Shown: positions 13,001 to 24,022, numbered from the stretch's first letter. The stretch: DNA of 62,000 nucleotides from Lingula anatina (GCF_001039355.2 NW_019775700.1:1-62000); one strand, 5' to 3'. Notes: a model not told the origin generated them from the letters alone. Made by a program: numbers and translations.

Positions 13001-16000
13001 AAAAGGAAATAGTTTTTTAGTGAGACGTGGGTCGGTTGACTGGAGTTATGTATAGGAAGGAAGCTGTAAGGCAATGCAGACTTTATAGTTATTGTTCAGT
13101 CTGCATCACATTGGAATTGGATTTTTATTCATAATCCTTCCCGACATTAAATTGAAGAAAATGAAAAATTGCTGCATATTGGACAGTGGGCGTATTTTTG
13201 TCACATGGCTTAGTTGCCATTCCCATGTGATTTATGTTTAGCTCAAAGAAAAAAAGAAAAAAAAATTGTGATAATAATCTTGTCATATATTTTCCCCAAA
13301 ACCCTATGATAATAATTATGATGAAATTGATTATATAACAACAACAGCAATAATAATAATAATGATAATAATAATAATAATAATATCAATAAAAACAATT
13401 GTAATAATAATTAATAATGATGATGATGATTATTACCTCTAGGTGTTAGGTATGGGGAAAGAGTGGAGAGGCGGAGACATGGCAGTGTCCGTTGGTGGTG
13501 GGTACAAGATCAACCTCCTGAAAGAAGGCTTGAAGAAATACAAGGATAAGAAGGACCTGGTGCTTATGTTTACTGACAGGTATGGATACTATGATTTGGT
13601 GTTGATGATTTTATAATAACTTGCATTGAGAAAAATTAGGCCACTTATTCAGCTTTTAGTAATTGTTTTATTTTTCTGAACCTTATGTGAATGGTGATCA
13701 TGCTTTTATAAAAAAAAAAATAATTTTTGATTTCTGGTTTTACACTTGCGTGGGATACCCTATAAAATGGCCTGCAGTTAAGTAATTATAACTGAAGATT
13801 CATGTCATTTTTCTCTTCACAGCTATGACGTGATTTTTACTGGTGGAGCTCAGGAAATCTTGAAAATGTTTAAAAAGTTCAATGCCAGAGTGGTATTTTC
13901 TGCGGAGGGTTTCTGCTGGCCGGACGCCTCTCTTATGGTAAGGACTTAATGCAGAACCTTGATTGATTGTATTACATGATGTAGATAACACATTGCGTCT
14001 GTGACTGGGTTCCCATGCCTAGATTGATCCATCTGGATCGGTGAAACTCCCGAATCAGCTAGGGGGTAAAGATGATGGATGTGACGGACATTTAAGTTGT
14101 TTAAGTTGATAGCAATTTAGTGAGACTCCCCAGGGAGATGGATCAATCCAAAAATCTGTGGGAATGGTCCCTATCACCCACACACTATGCCAGCCATTGG
14201 GCTCATGATGATTTAGGGACGGTTCCCAATGAAAATATTATTCCATGTAGATCGATCCAACTCTGCAGGGACTCTTGCTGAATGCAATCAGATAACCTAA
14301 ATATCCTCTCTCCTTCAGAAGCTCGCCCATTCACTATTCTCTTTGTGAGCAAGGTGTGATTAACTGTCCTGTGTGCTTTACTTCTGGAAGCTGTTTCACT
14401 TCATTTTGAGTGCAACCAAACATGCACAAATATTTTTCACCCTATTGCTGCTCAAGGTGTGTCATTCAGTTAATCTGACTGCATTCAGCAAGAGTCCCCA
14501 TGAAGTTGGATCGATCTATGTAAATCAAAAGTTTCACTGGGAGTGTGCCCCTAGGAAGCATCCAAAAGTGCAGTTATCAAATTAATATACTAAACATCAA
14601 ATGTAGGTAATCTGTGATTGCTGGGAATTTATCAGAGAAAAGGTCCTAATGTTATGTTCTTCTTCCAGGACAAATACCCAGAAGTGAAGATGAACGAGAA
14701 AAGATTTTTGAACTCAGGAGGTAACTTTTCTACAACATTTCTGACTAAATAACCTGGAAATTACATGGATTTTTCTAGTACAAAGAGCCTCTCATATTCC
14801 TTATACATGTTTTTGTATAATGGGATAATTTTATTCTCTTAATTACGAATAACAAGCTTTGATTTATATATCATCATTGATCAGTATTACGAGTACCCTT
14901 GAAATTTTACAGTTGGTGTCATATTTCTAGGATTACTGGTATTTCTAGTATTTGTGACATAATACTGTTTTATTTCTAGGATATATAGGTTACGCCCCTG
15001 ACATTTACGAGATCATCACCCACAATGAAGTTGGAGACAAGGATGATGACCAGCTGGTTTATACAAACATCTTCTTGGATGAAAACCTCAGGGTGAGATG
15101 GGATAGGATTGACTAGGGACTTGTTAAAAATGTGCTTTATTTCTGTTAAAGGTGACATCAGAATAATCCAATGAAAACATCAGACCTATACAATGCTGCT
15201 TTTGTGTTGTCTATAGATCAAATTAAATGAGACTTGTGTAATTTGTTATTATTTATCAATTTAGTTATTGATTAACTGAAGCCAATATTATGAATTAATA
15301 AGTGAATTTATCTTGTAAAAATTATTTTAATATAGAAAAAATGGAATATCAAGTTAGACACCAGAGGAGAGATTTTCCAGAATTTAAATGGAGCTCTGGG
15401 TAATTATAAGACAAAGCATGGGAATTTATTTAGTGGAAGAAACTAAAACACATTTTGTCTGTCATGTTTCACTTAGTATGTATCACATTATGAACTTAAT
15501 TTGATTAAAATTAAATTAAATTAAAAAGACATGAAAATGTAGAATAGTCACAATAGGTATATATAAACAATTTAAGTGTGATAAAAGGAATCGAGCCAGC
15601 TGTCAGTGTAGACACTCATGTACAACAGAATATAAAACTGTTTGTTCCTGTCTGTAGATGAAGTGACGCTCAAGTTCAAAGGTGCCAACAGTTACCTGTA
15701 CAATGTGAAGACAGGTACCACGCCACTTGTGGTTCACGGCAATGGACCCATTAAGGTGAGATTTACTTGGATTAAGAAGTGTTAAAGCTGTTAAGTAGTC
15801 CTATTAATGATAAATTATCTTAAGTGAACTATATGCTGGAGTGTTTAAACAATTTCATTTGATCTTTGAATTAAATTTATACCTCATAAAAAGAATAATT
15901 TTCAGTCGTATTTAAATAAGTTCATTAGAAATTCCACAAAAAATGAACTGCAAGGTGTAATTGATAATACTTATTATTATATTTAAAACTTTTTCATATT

Positions 16001-19000
16001 TTGTTTAACCCTTCAATGTCAGCAGTTTTACTGTATTTTCAAGACAAAAGTGACACAATATACCACAATGATGTTGTTATTTTCAGGGAAATTTGTGCAT
16101 GCCCTGTAATACTTACTGCTTTTGATTAGGGGAGTGAATTCCCATTTTTAATGAAAAAAAGTTAACTTCAAGGACTGTGCATGACATACCTCACCTCCAT
16201 TTTGGCAGCAAAGCGCAAAGACTGATGGGAGTTTTGACCTTGACCTACATGGACTGACCTTAACCTTGCTTGACCTTTGATTTCAGCACAGGCTGGATGG
16301 GCTGGGGAACTACCTGGCCGACTCCTGGACACCCACCCATGGCTGTCTTGCATGTAAAGAAGATTATATCAATCTAGGCACATTCAAGGTAGAAATGCTG
16401 CTGTATAGGGTGTAGTTCATGGTGATAACAGCATGTTTTTAATACCTAGTGCCTCGCATTAGCCCAACTTGTGTGCGTGTGGCTGCTTGAAATTCTATCA
16501 CCTGTAAAGGCCAAGCAGACTTTCATAGCTGCACAATTGCTTTTAATATGCTTTTTCCTGGATCTTGCATGCCCTTTACTTTCTTTTAACAATAGAGCCA
16601 CATGGTGATTTTTGCCTCTGTTATTTTTTCTCTGTTTTTCTCATTTCTTTCTCTTCTTGGGATTTCTTTTTTGCTCATTTAGTTCAATAACACTAATAAT
16701 GGAATATGATTTCTCTGCAATAATTTTCTATATGGTTGTCTCTATCTTAACCATTGCTTGTCTTAGTTTGCAGTCCAAAACCTTTTTCTTGTTGCAATTG
16801 TTCTCTTCACGTGGGTGTGGTCTGATTTTTTACTTTTAGCTTCCTTTCATTTTCCTGTTGATGATGATGGTTTCAGGTTAGGCTGGCAGTTGGATATGTT
16901 TGTCTTGAGTTGCTCTTGTCTTGTACTCTTTAGTATTTTCTTGTTCCTCCTCTCAGCCCCAGTTCAACACGTTGGGGAACTATTTGGCAGATTCTTGGAC
17001 CCCCACTCAGGGCTGTCTTGCTTGTGGGGAGGACAAAATCAATCTTCAGGAGGTGGAGGTAATACTAGGTGGCAGCACTTGCTGGTGTTCTGTCTTCTTG
17101 GAAAGACAGGCCCAATCTGCAGAAGCTGGGTTTCTCCTAGATATAGCTGTCAAATGTGTATAGATTCTCAGGTTTTCCAATCAGTAACCATTCCATTCTC
17201 TATTCAGGAAGGAACTGACAAAAAAGTACTTACTATTAGCGGATTAAAGCACAGAAAAGTTTTTCTTCTCTTGCAAGTTTCACAAGCATACATAGCATAA
17301 CATTTTTGAAGAACATTGTATTTGTAAATATATTGCAGTTCAAATGAATGTCTCATAATTTCTCTTATATATGTGTAGTTGTAATAATATCATTTGAAAT
17401 TTATTTTAACTTGGAAATGAGCTAGAATTTTAAAATGGTGAAGCCTTAATTGTACGAAAAACAATTAAAGAGTATCAATTTTTTTATAATAGATTATTAA
17501 CAATATATTTAATCCCCCCAGGAGCAGGATTACCCCACGGTATTTGTTGGTGTCTTCATTGACCAGCCCGTGCCTTTTATAGCCGAGTTCTTTGAGAAGC
17601 TTGCTGGGCAACAATACCCTAAGAAGAAAATGGATGTGTTTGTATACAACAATGTGAGTTTTTAGTTCAGTGATAATAAGGATGAAATCAGATTGAGAAG
17701 TTTGGATTCTTTCCAAATATTTTCAGTATACAGGTCTAAATCAGAACAACCTACTATTCTGGAGAACATCCATCTTTTTAACAGAATGATTGCAAGCTCC
17801 TGAGAGAAAGGATATTTTTCAAAATGAAATATGTATTTAACTTCTTTTCCTAGGCTAATTTCCATGCCAAAGATGTGAAGAACTTTATGATCAAGTATGA
17901 GAAGAAATACAACTCTTTCACTTCTGTTCCACCCGAGAGAGGGGTCAATGCATATGATGCCAGGAATATGGGCATGTGAGTGGATTTGAGAAAAATTTCC
18001 TCCAGTGCTAAGAAAATTAGGTCAAAATGTGACCACTTGGAAAAAAATGAATGGGAAGTGGTTTTGTTGTCTTTTGCTCCCTTTCATAAAAACAAAGTAT
18101 TAATTTTTTTAATATAAGCTTGGGGGAGCGACCTATTTGCACATGATCAGGATTAAACTGGCTGAATTGTTTGTCACTGAATTTCCATCGCAACTTCAAT
18201 ATCTTCACACTTTTATTGTATTTCTTCTGGACAGTGTCATTATTTCTTTCTTTCATGTTCCAGTGATCATTGTTTGAAAAAGAACTGCCAGTATTACTTG
18301 TTTCTGGAGCCAGAGGCTCATCTTGACAACTCTAAGACATTACAACTGCTCATTGAACAGAACAGGTAGGCTCTTCTTGCACACATTATAGAGGACAACA
18401 AAACGATTTTGGCTATTTTCAGTTGATTACAAATCAACTTGGTATTTTAAATAATAAGGTCAGCTTTTCCAAGGCTCTTTTTTCAGGTTGCCTTTTGTTT
18501 CAGTATAATGTTGTGATTTTTTTTATTATAAAAAGAAAAAAGCAATAAATATTGAAAAGAGAAACTAAATGTCAGTATAATTATACCAAGTTGTTTCAAA
18601 CAAAAGAAGTAGATATTCTTTGCCTTATGACCTTGAACTTTGACCCTTCAGGTCAGTCATCGCCCCCATGTTTACGCGGCCAGGCAAGCTGTGGTCTAAC
18701 TTCTGGGGGTCACTCAGCAGTAACGGTTTCTACGCCCGGTCAGAAGATTACCTGGACATTGTGAACAGCCACAGGATGTAAGTGTTAGTGGTTACTCTGG
18801 TTGTGAGTCCATGGATATTGTGAAATTATGTAATTTAGAGAAAATTTGTTATTTTATCCCTCATCCCCCCAACAAAAGGTACGTTATATGGTGGATAAGG
18901 TAACTGTTACAATAAAAACATTATTTATAATGTAATAGAATTTAAAATTTATTAAAAGAAAATATATCTGTAAAAGCATAGCATTAACAGAATAGGTGCT

Positions 19001-19256
19001 TGAAAGTGCTTGATTAGTGAATATGTGTGTGTCAATGAGCATGTGTCGGTGGGGGTTGTGTATTATATTTATTGTTAATTTCTGAAATTTGATTGAATAA
19101 GTATGTTGTATTTCCAGAGGCTTGTGGAATGTCCCCTATGTACGCTATGTCTACCTGATCCAAGGAAACAAGATAAAACAGCTGCAGGGAGGATACAGGA
19201 ATGACCACCTAGACCACGATATGGCCATCTGTAAGACCATGAGAGACAAGGTAGGC

Positions 19257-19287
<31 letters not shown>

Positions 19288-22200
19288 TAATAATGTTTAA
19301 AGATAAGGCAGGAAGAGAGAGAGAGCAGGCGGTGGTCTGGCAATATAACCAAGGATATTGGGTCGGAGTTAGATACAAGTCAGAAATGTTGGTCCACTTC
19401 AGTTCAGAATGAAACAATTATGTTTTGTATTATATTACTCAAGTTAAAACTCTAAAAAATCTCTTCAACAGTGAGATAATGAAATGCTGATAAGTCTTTG
19501 TTTATTTATTTTAGAACATGTTTATGTATGTGAGTAACCAGTTGAACTACGGCCATCTTATAGACGGTGATAACTATGACACAACGCGTACACACCCAGA
19601 TATGTACGAGATGTTCAGCAACCCAATGGTGAGTGTGCTAGTGTGGTAGGTGTGACAGAGTGAATGTTTCATTGTGTTAGGTGTGACAAGATGGAATTCA
19701 TTTTATTAGGTGTGACAGAATAGAACGTGCCATTCTTTTTAGGCATGAAATTTTAAAATGTATTGCTTGTTTACAAAAGGAGGCGGGGCTATTTGAAGTG
19801 TTACTAAATTTAAGCACTTCTTAGCCATGATTGTTACTTGAAAATTTTTTCATTCATATCCAGATTTATTCCATGTTAATATTTAGTCTATATTTTCTAT
19901 ATCTCTAGGACTGGGAGAAAAAATACATCCATGAAAACTACAGCCGAGTCTTGATGGAGGAATATGAAGTGGACATGGTAAAACTGGGACTGGAATTTTC
20001 TTTTTCATCCAGTGAACATCTATATATATAAAATCTAAGATTAAAAAAAAATGTGGACTTCTCAATTTAAAAAAATATGTATAAAAAAAAAAAAGAAAGA
20101 AATTGCTATCCTAGCCTTCCACATTAAGTCATGTTATGTATGCTATACAAATTGTGCTGCCATTTCAGCCATGTCACGTGTAGTGGTTCCTATTTCTGTA
20201 CATATATTTATATACATATAAATCCATTGTGCTGCTATTTCAGCCGTGCCCTGACGTGTATTGGTTCCCAGTATTATCAGAAACATTCTGTCAACACCTG
20301 ATAGAAGAGATGGAGGGGTTTGGCCAGTGGTCCAATGGCAAGAATGAGGTATGTGGCATTCAAACATTATTATAATGTCATTGTGTTAGATGTGACAGAA
20401 TGGAATTCATTGTGCTGGGTGTGATAGAATAGACTGCGTCATTCAAAAAGTATTATATGCTCAATATAATAAGTGATATTATATTGAGCACAGAAATGTT
20501 TTAACATAAATATATATTCTCTAAGCCACTGTAGTGGTATTGTAGTAAAAAAAGTGTTATATGATATTATGTGTTCAATCAGCATTGGGACCTTGTTAAT
20601 GTTGTGCTGTTGTATATTTAGGATTCTCGTCTAGATGGAGGCTACGAGAACGTACCAACACGTGATATCCACATGAACCAAGTGGGCTTTGAGCGACACT
20701 GGCTTCATTTCCTACGTGTGTACGTACAGCCGGTGCAGCAGAAGGTGTTTGTAGGATATTACCATGACGTGAGTAAATTTTGGTGAATTCTTTGAAAATA
20801 AGCACAAATATATGTCCAACTTTCAATACAAATTGTTTTAGTTAAAAATATTAATAGATATATCCGAATTTTAAATACAAATAATTATATTTTACAAATC
20901 TGATTTCTTACTGCCTTTTTCGTAGAAAATTGATGAAATTTTCAAAATGTGTTGCTTTTGTATGTCATAGTACACTTTCAGTATTTAATCTAAGAGCTTT
21001 TAATGTGACAGATTCAAAGATGCCATGTTCTGTTTACAAGTCTTATTCCCTGTAAAATTAGAAATGTAAGACTGTATGTAAAGATAACAAGACTTGGTAG
21101 AAATTGTAATATTATGGAATATTCTACATTTTCAGCCTCCACATGCAGTCATGAACTTTGTGGTCCGCTACAGGCCTGATGAACAACCAAGTCTACGTCC
21201 ACATCATGATTCTTCAACATATACCATCAATATAGCTCTAAACACGCCTGGTGTTGATTATGAGGTATGTGCTGGAGTTTGGTAGATGTAGTGTGTTAGG
21301 TGTGATGGTGTGTTAGATGTGACAATGTGGTAGATGTGACAGTGTGTTAGATGTGACAGTGTGGTAGTTGTGACAATGTGGTAGTTGTGACAATGTGGTA
21401 GATGTGATAGTGTGTTAGGTGTGACGGTGTGTTAGATGTACATTGCCAGTTTCATAGGTATGGCTGTGATATGTTCATAAAACTTTTCCTCACAACATAT
21501 GGCAAGATATTGATGATAGTAAGTAGGTAAAAGTAGGTAAGTAGGTAACAAGGAAGTAGTTAACAGGAAGTATGGAACAGGATGTGAACTAATGTGGTTA
21601 TATGGGAGTTGTTTTTGCTAGCTTAGAATTCCCGGCCAATCTTTATTGCTTATATAAAGTGAACAGCACATAAAACTGTTATTAATTATTGCTTAGCTGA
21701 TGTAATTGCAACAGGTGATATACTGGGCACAAAACTTGGTCATTGAATCAGATGTGAACTTAGGGAGTAAGCTGAAAAGCACTAAGTTCGTACATGTGTT
21801 GCTCAGCAAAAGTATACCTGTTGACTAGCTGATGCTGTATTTAAAGCTGCTTTACTTCCTATATGGCTTTCATGTAAAATTGTGGTATTACAGTGTACTA
21901 CTTTGATGAATGATAAAACTGTTATGTACTTTAAGTAATATGTCATTGTCTGTTTTGTAGTATCTAGTAAATATAATATGCTGTATCTTATATATATGCA
22001 TATTTCATTGATTTTATTTACATATTGATTTTTTTCCTTAATCATATTTTCAGTGCAATTTGCTTGATATATCATGCTTGATTGCTCCAGCATGCCAGTT
22101 AAAGTGCTTTCCCTTTGCTGCAGCTTATAACCTTATCCATTTTATTTTAGTGCCATGTATTTATCCCAAAAGTGCTTTGTTAATTTCAGCTTTATTTATC

Positions 22201-24022
22201 GGTATTTTGTACTAATGAATTAGCATTTCCCATCCTTCCCCAAGTGTTGATTTAGGCTAGTGGCTGGAGAGGACAGCTAAGGTGCCAAGGAGCTGGCACC
22301 AAGTCTAGCTGCTTGTGGTAAAGATGGCAATATAAAGTGTTTGACATGAAGTGTGGCAATGCCTTATCCTGGTGTGGATGTGTGTGTGTGTGTGACAGTG
22401 TTGGATGGAGTTTCTTTATAAAGTTTTTCTTAACGATGGTGCCATGAGTCTGATGTTAGATTTAAAATGTTATAGTCAAATGAGGTTGTTAAAAGTGCTG
22501 CATGACATTTGCAAGTCTTGAACAGTGGAAGTGTGTTAGGTGTGACTTTGTTTTGGTTGTGACAAGTGTGTTGGTTCTGCTAAGTGTGTTAGGTGTGACA
22601 GGTGTTGTTTATATGGAGAGTGAGAGTGTTGATTGTGACAATTGTGTCAGGTGAGAAGGTATAGTTCACAATTACTGAAGACAATTGTTTCTACAGGGAG
22701 GCGGTGTAAGATTTGTACGCCAGAACTGCAGTGTGACACAAACGAAGCGCGGCTGGGGCCTCATCAGCCCAGGACGTCTGACTCACCTACACGAGGGACT
22801 TACTGTTACCAAGGGAACCAGATATATCATGATCTCTTTTGTGGATCCTTAATACTGGCTCTAGATAATTCATATTCAGGGTAGCTTTCACATTTCATAG
22901 TCAGGGTAGCTTCTAGGAAAATAATTAGGACTTAGTAAAATAGCTGAATGCCTTGATTTATATTTCATATCATTATTTATAGCAAAATGAAATATAGTAA
23001 GTAAAGTATATATATTGATAATACAGTGTTTTCTGTATGGGTTACAGGTTTTCTCACTGTCTTTTTTCTTTGTGGTGTACAAACTTCTTGTAAACTTTAC
23101 TGCCCGCCGTAGATATTTTATTGTGCAAGGCAATCAGCTTCTAAATCAAGGGTTATTGGTAGAAAAGACACAAAAGAGATCTGTCAAGTTGTAGGATTTC
23201 AAAGACTCCGTGCCAGAGAAATCTGACTTCAAGACGAGAAGAGTCCCCAACTACATCGGAGAACTTTGAAATGTACACTTGAGATTTCTTCACTATTTGC
23301 AGCAATATGCCGCAATTGCTTAGGAAGCATATGTGTATTTAATAATCCATGCTAGTATTTATACAGCATGTATTTATGATATAGATATTTCTGTGTTCTA
23401 TGATACTAATGTATAAAAGTTTCCATGGCATACAGAAGAGAGATGATACCATTCCAAAACAGTAAATAGATGCAATCTGTATGGGTTGTGCCTTACAAGC
23501 GTGCTATTTAAAAGTGCTATTGGAGTGAAAGTGTACCTGTATTAGATATGACATCTTGACATTTTTTACAGCATCTTGTGTGAGATGTACCGAAGGGTGT
23601 CATATTCCACTTTGATTGTGTTAGTTGTGCCTTTAGATTGCAGTTATACTATATTGTGTTAGGTGTGAGAACTCAGCACATTGTATTTCAGTGAATTATC
23701 CTAGAAGACTGAAGAATTGCTATTTGTAAGACAGCCCAACATTAAGTTATAGTGTAAGTTACATCAACATTGTGTAAGGTGAGGTGAGAGAACACAATCC
23801 AAGCACAGCACAACAAACACAATTGAAGCAATTTAACCCAACCGTCTCCCTCCTTCTCTAATTCAGGGTGGAGGCAGCAATTTTATACGACAAAATTGTG
23901 CAGTATCGGACACAAAACGAGGATGGGCTATATTACACCCTGGCCGTCTAACGCATTACCATGAAGGCCTGACAACGACCAGCGGAACACGATATATCAT
24001 GATTTCATTTGTCGACCCTTAG
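5762..24022 (+). CDS. PLOD: Procollagen-lysine hydroxylase / collagen glycosyltransferase (PLOD3-like), spliced gene
   Basis: ER-lumen enzyme that hydroxylates collagen lysines and, in LH3-type members, adds Gal and Glc. Exons: 5762-5870, 12421-12509, 13443-13579, 13823-13937, 14669-14720, 14980-15092, 15336-15399, 15658-15755, 9a 16287-16388 or 9b 16957-17058, 17522-17653, 17854-17975, 18264-18365, 18652-18777, 19118-19250, 19515-19628, 19909-19977, 20244-20348, 20622-20768, 21136-21264, then 20a 22697-22852 or 20b 23867-24022. All junctions are GT-AG and phases match, giving 737 aa. The start is a hydrophobic signal peptide ([19 protein letters not shown]). Domain order is glycosyltransferase, accessory, then Fe(II)/2-oxoglutarate hydroxylase. 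Cys143-Trp144 and the D111-S-Y-D114 motif match glycosyltransferase-competent LH3 rather than LH1/LH2. Two exon positions are duplicated (separate entries). Exon coordinates come from reading splice sites by eye. Confidence 0.95.
8057..8290. repeat. imperfect tandem duplications in PLOD intron 1
   Basis: A segment containing ttcccagtcaagttgaagca (8089 on) recurs as ttcacattcaagctgagaca (about 8192), and a ~34-bp unit gatgatggtttggc is repeated at 8236 and 8271. Neighbouring 8340-8402 is a truncated foldback element. Confidence 0.5.
8340..8402. mobile_element. truncated foldback (MITE-like) element, copy 2
   Basis: gttcccatacctagatcgaccc and agggtctgggaatggtccc are inverted arms around a short centre, matching the outer ends of the copy at 14007-14171. 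Internal sequence is missing. Confidence 0.4.
9970..10007. repeat. (CA)n microsatellite
   Basis: About 19 CA units in PLOD intron 1. A GT-rich tract lies nearby at 10437-10480 and a CA-rich tract at 12242-12270. Confidence 0.9.
12421..15755 (+). CDS. PLOD: PLOD exons 2-8: N-terminal glycosyltransferase domain
   Basis: Residues 37-259. It begins with the family signature [20 protein letters not shown], then GKEWRGGD and VGGG (about 72-86), DSYD (111-114, Mn-binding DxxD), [10 protein letters not shown] (137-146), LNSGGYIGYAP (about 163-174), an acidic DKDDDQ (187-192) and VVHGNGP (251-257, with His253). In LH3, Cys144, the Asp cluster 187-191 and His253 are needed for the galactosyl- and glucosyltransferase activities. 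All have counterparts here at the same or adjacent positions, so glycosyltransferase activity is likely. A run of 17 C lies 12 bp downstream of the exon 2 donor. Confidence 0.92.
13326..13437. repeat. AAT/GAT trinucleotide-rich tract
   Basis: Runs of aat, with gat near the end, immediately upstream of PLOD exon 3. A similar taa tract (19258-19294) follows exon 14. Confidence 0.8.
14007..14171. mobile_element. foldback (MITE-like) element, copy 3, PLOD intron 4
   Basis: gggttcccatgcctagattgatccatct at the left is inverted at the right as gagatggatcaatccaaaaatctgtgggaatggtccc. The centre includes gactccccagggag. No coding capacity. Confidence 0.5.
14216..14556. mobile_element. foldback (MITE-like) element, copy 4, PLOD intron 4
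   Basis: Long inverted arms: left has gtagatcgatccaactctgc and gactcttgctgaatgcaatcag; right has the reverse complement (gactgcattcagcaagagtc, gttggatcgatctatgtaaa). Arms are about 75-80 bp. It lies 45 bp from copy 3, so intron 4 carries two. Confidence 0.6.
16287..16388 (+). CDS. PLOD: PLOD cassette exon 9a (34 codons)
   Basis: Acceptor tttgatttcag and donor gtagaa bracket 102 nt, phase 0 at both ends. It encodes residues 260-293, starting HRLDG and containing [18 protein letters not shown], then [11 protein letters not shown]. This is the region of human PLODs with LNYxGNYVPNxWT and a C-x2-C pair, at the glycosyltransferase/accessory domain boundary. Exon 9b, 568 bp downstream, encodes the same segment; 22 of 34 residues are identical. 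The donor (gtagaa) is weaker than consensus. Confidence 0.88.
16957..17058 (+). CDS. PLOD: PLOD cassette exon 9b (34 codons), duplicate of 9a
   Basis: Acceptor tcctcctctcag and donor gtaata bracket exactly 102 nt, phase 0 at both ends. It starts PQFNT, has [18 protein letters not shown], then [11 protein letters not shown]. The core matches 9a, but the start and the C-terminal third differ, 9b being more acidic. Because length and phase are identical, either exon can join exons 8 and 10 in frame. Including both would also stay in frame but would repeat the segment, so mutually exclusive use is likely. That is inference without transcript data. Confidence 0.88.
17522..19628 (+). CDS. PLOD: PLOD exons 10-15: accessory domain
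   Basis: Residues 294-536. Recognisable blocks are [52 protein letters not shown] (exon 13), [12 protein letters not shown] (exon 14) and [10 protein letters not shown] (exon 15), in the same order as vertebrate LH enzymes. Where vertebrate enzymes have a VDAD/LDAD sequence after YYFS, this protein reads [11 protein letters not shown], so the Asp-x-Asp of the vestigial glycosyltransferase fold is lost. This domain is not catalytic in human LH3, so the change is unlikely to inactivate the enzyme. Confidence 0.92.
19909..21264 (+). CDS. PLOD: PLOD exons 16-19: hydroxylase domain, first part
   Basis: Residues 537-686. Blocks: [14 protein letters not shown] (exon 16), [13 protein letters not shown] (exon 17), [18 protein letters not shown] (exon 18), then exon 19 with [20 protein letters not shown] and YTINIALN. 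His666 and Asp668 are the first two Fe(II) ligands of the HxD...H triad. The third ligand and the 2-oxoglutarate Arg are supplied by whichever terminal exon (20a or 20b) is used. All four exons are phase 0 at both ends. Confidence 0.93.
20151..20195 (+). repeat. degenerate partial copy of the PLOD exon 17 acceptor and exon start
   Basis: attgtgctgccatttcagcc... repeats, 75 bp upstream, the true boundary attgtgctgctatttcag|ccgtgccctgacgtgtattgg. The copy keeps the polypyrimidine-AG, but its exon-like part has an in-frame TAG and runs into ta-rich sequence. It is a decayed tandem duplication, not a usable exon. Confidence 0.6.
20458..20490. repeat. 13-bp perfect hairpin in PLOD intron 17
   Basis: TGCTCAATATAAT (20458-20470), a 7-base loop, then the exact complement ATTATATTGAGCA (20478-20490). 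No known element recognised. Confidence 0.7.
21288..21445. repeat. GTGTTAGRTGTGACA tandem repeat in PLOD intron 19
   Basis: About nine imperfect units of roughly 17-19 bp (gtgttagatgtgaca, gtggtagttgtgaca). Shorter patches of the same unit occur at 19630-19735, 20380-20425, 22530-22650, 23625-23670 and 56660-56935, and in opposite orientation at 25398-25480 and 58328-58375. Confidence 0.75.
22697..22852 (+). CDS. PLOD: PLOD alternative terminal exon 20a (51 codons + TAA)
   Basis: Acceptor tttctacag; starts [15 protein letters not shown], then [18 protein letters not shown] and [15 protein letters not shown] at 22850. It supplies the third Fe ligand His718 (second His of THLHEG) and the 2-oxoglutarate-binding Arg728, so it gives a complete active site. 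It ends in DP like vertebrate LH proteins. No AATAAA is seen between the stop and exon 20b; AGTAAA at 23461 is a possible weak signal. Confidence 0.88.
   Translation, partial: GGGVRFVRQNCSVTQTKRGWGLISPGRLTHLHEGLTVTKGTRYIMISFVDP
23867..24022 (+). CDS. PLOD: PLOD alternative terminal exon 20b (51 codons + TAG)
   Basis: Acceptor ttctctaattcag, 1014 bp downstream of the 20a stop. It has the same length and entry phase as 20a and keeps all catalytic residues (THYHEG His, GTR Arg). It differs from 20a at 13 of 51 residues (for example SNF for VRF, HPG for SPG, Tyr for Leu before the ligand His). 20b is closer to human LH3 ([13 protein letters not shown]) than 20a is. Both look functional; neither shows a stop or frameshift. 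Confidence 0.88.
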   Translation, partial: GGGSNFIRQNCAVSDTKRGWAILHPGRLTHYHEGLTTTSGTRYIMISFVDP

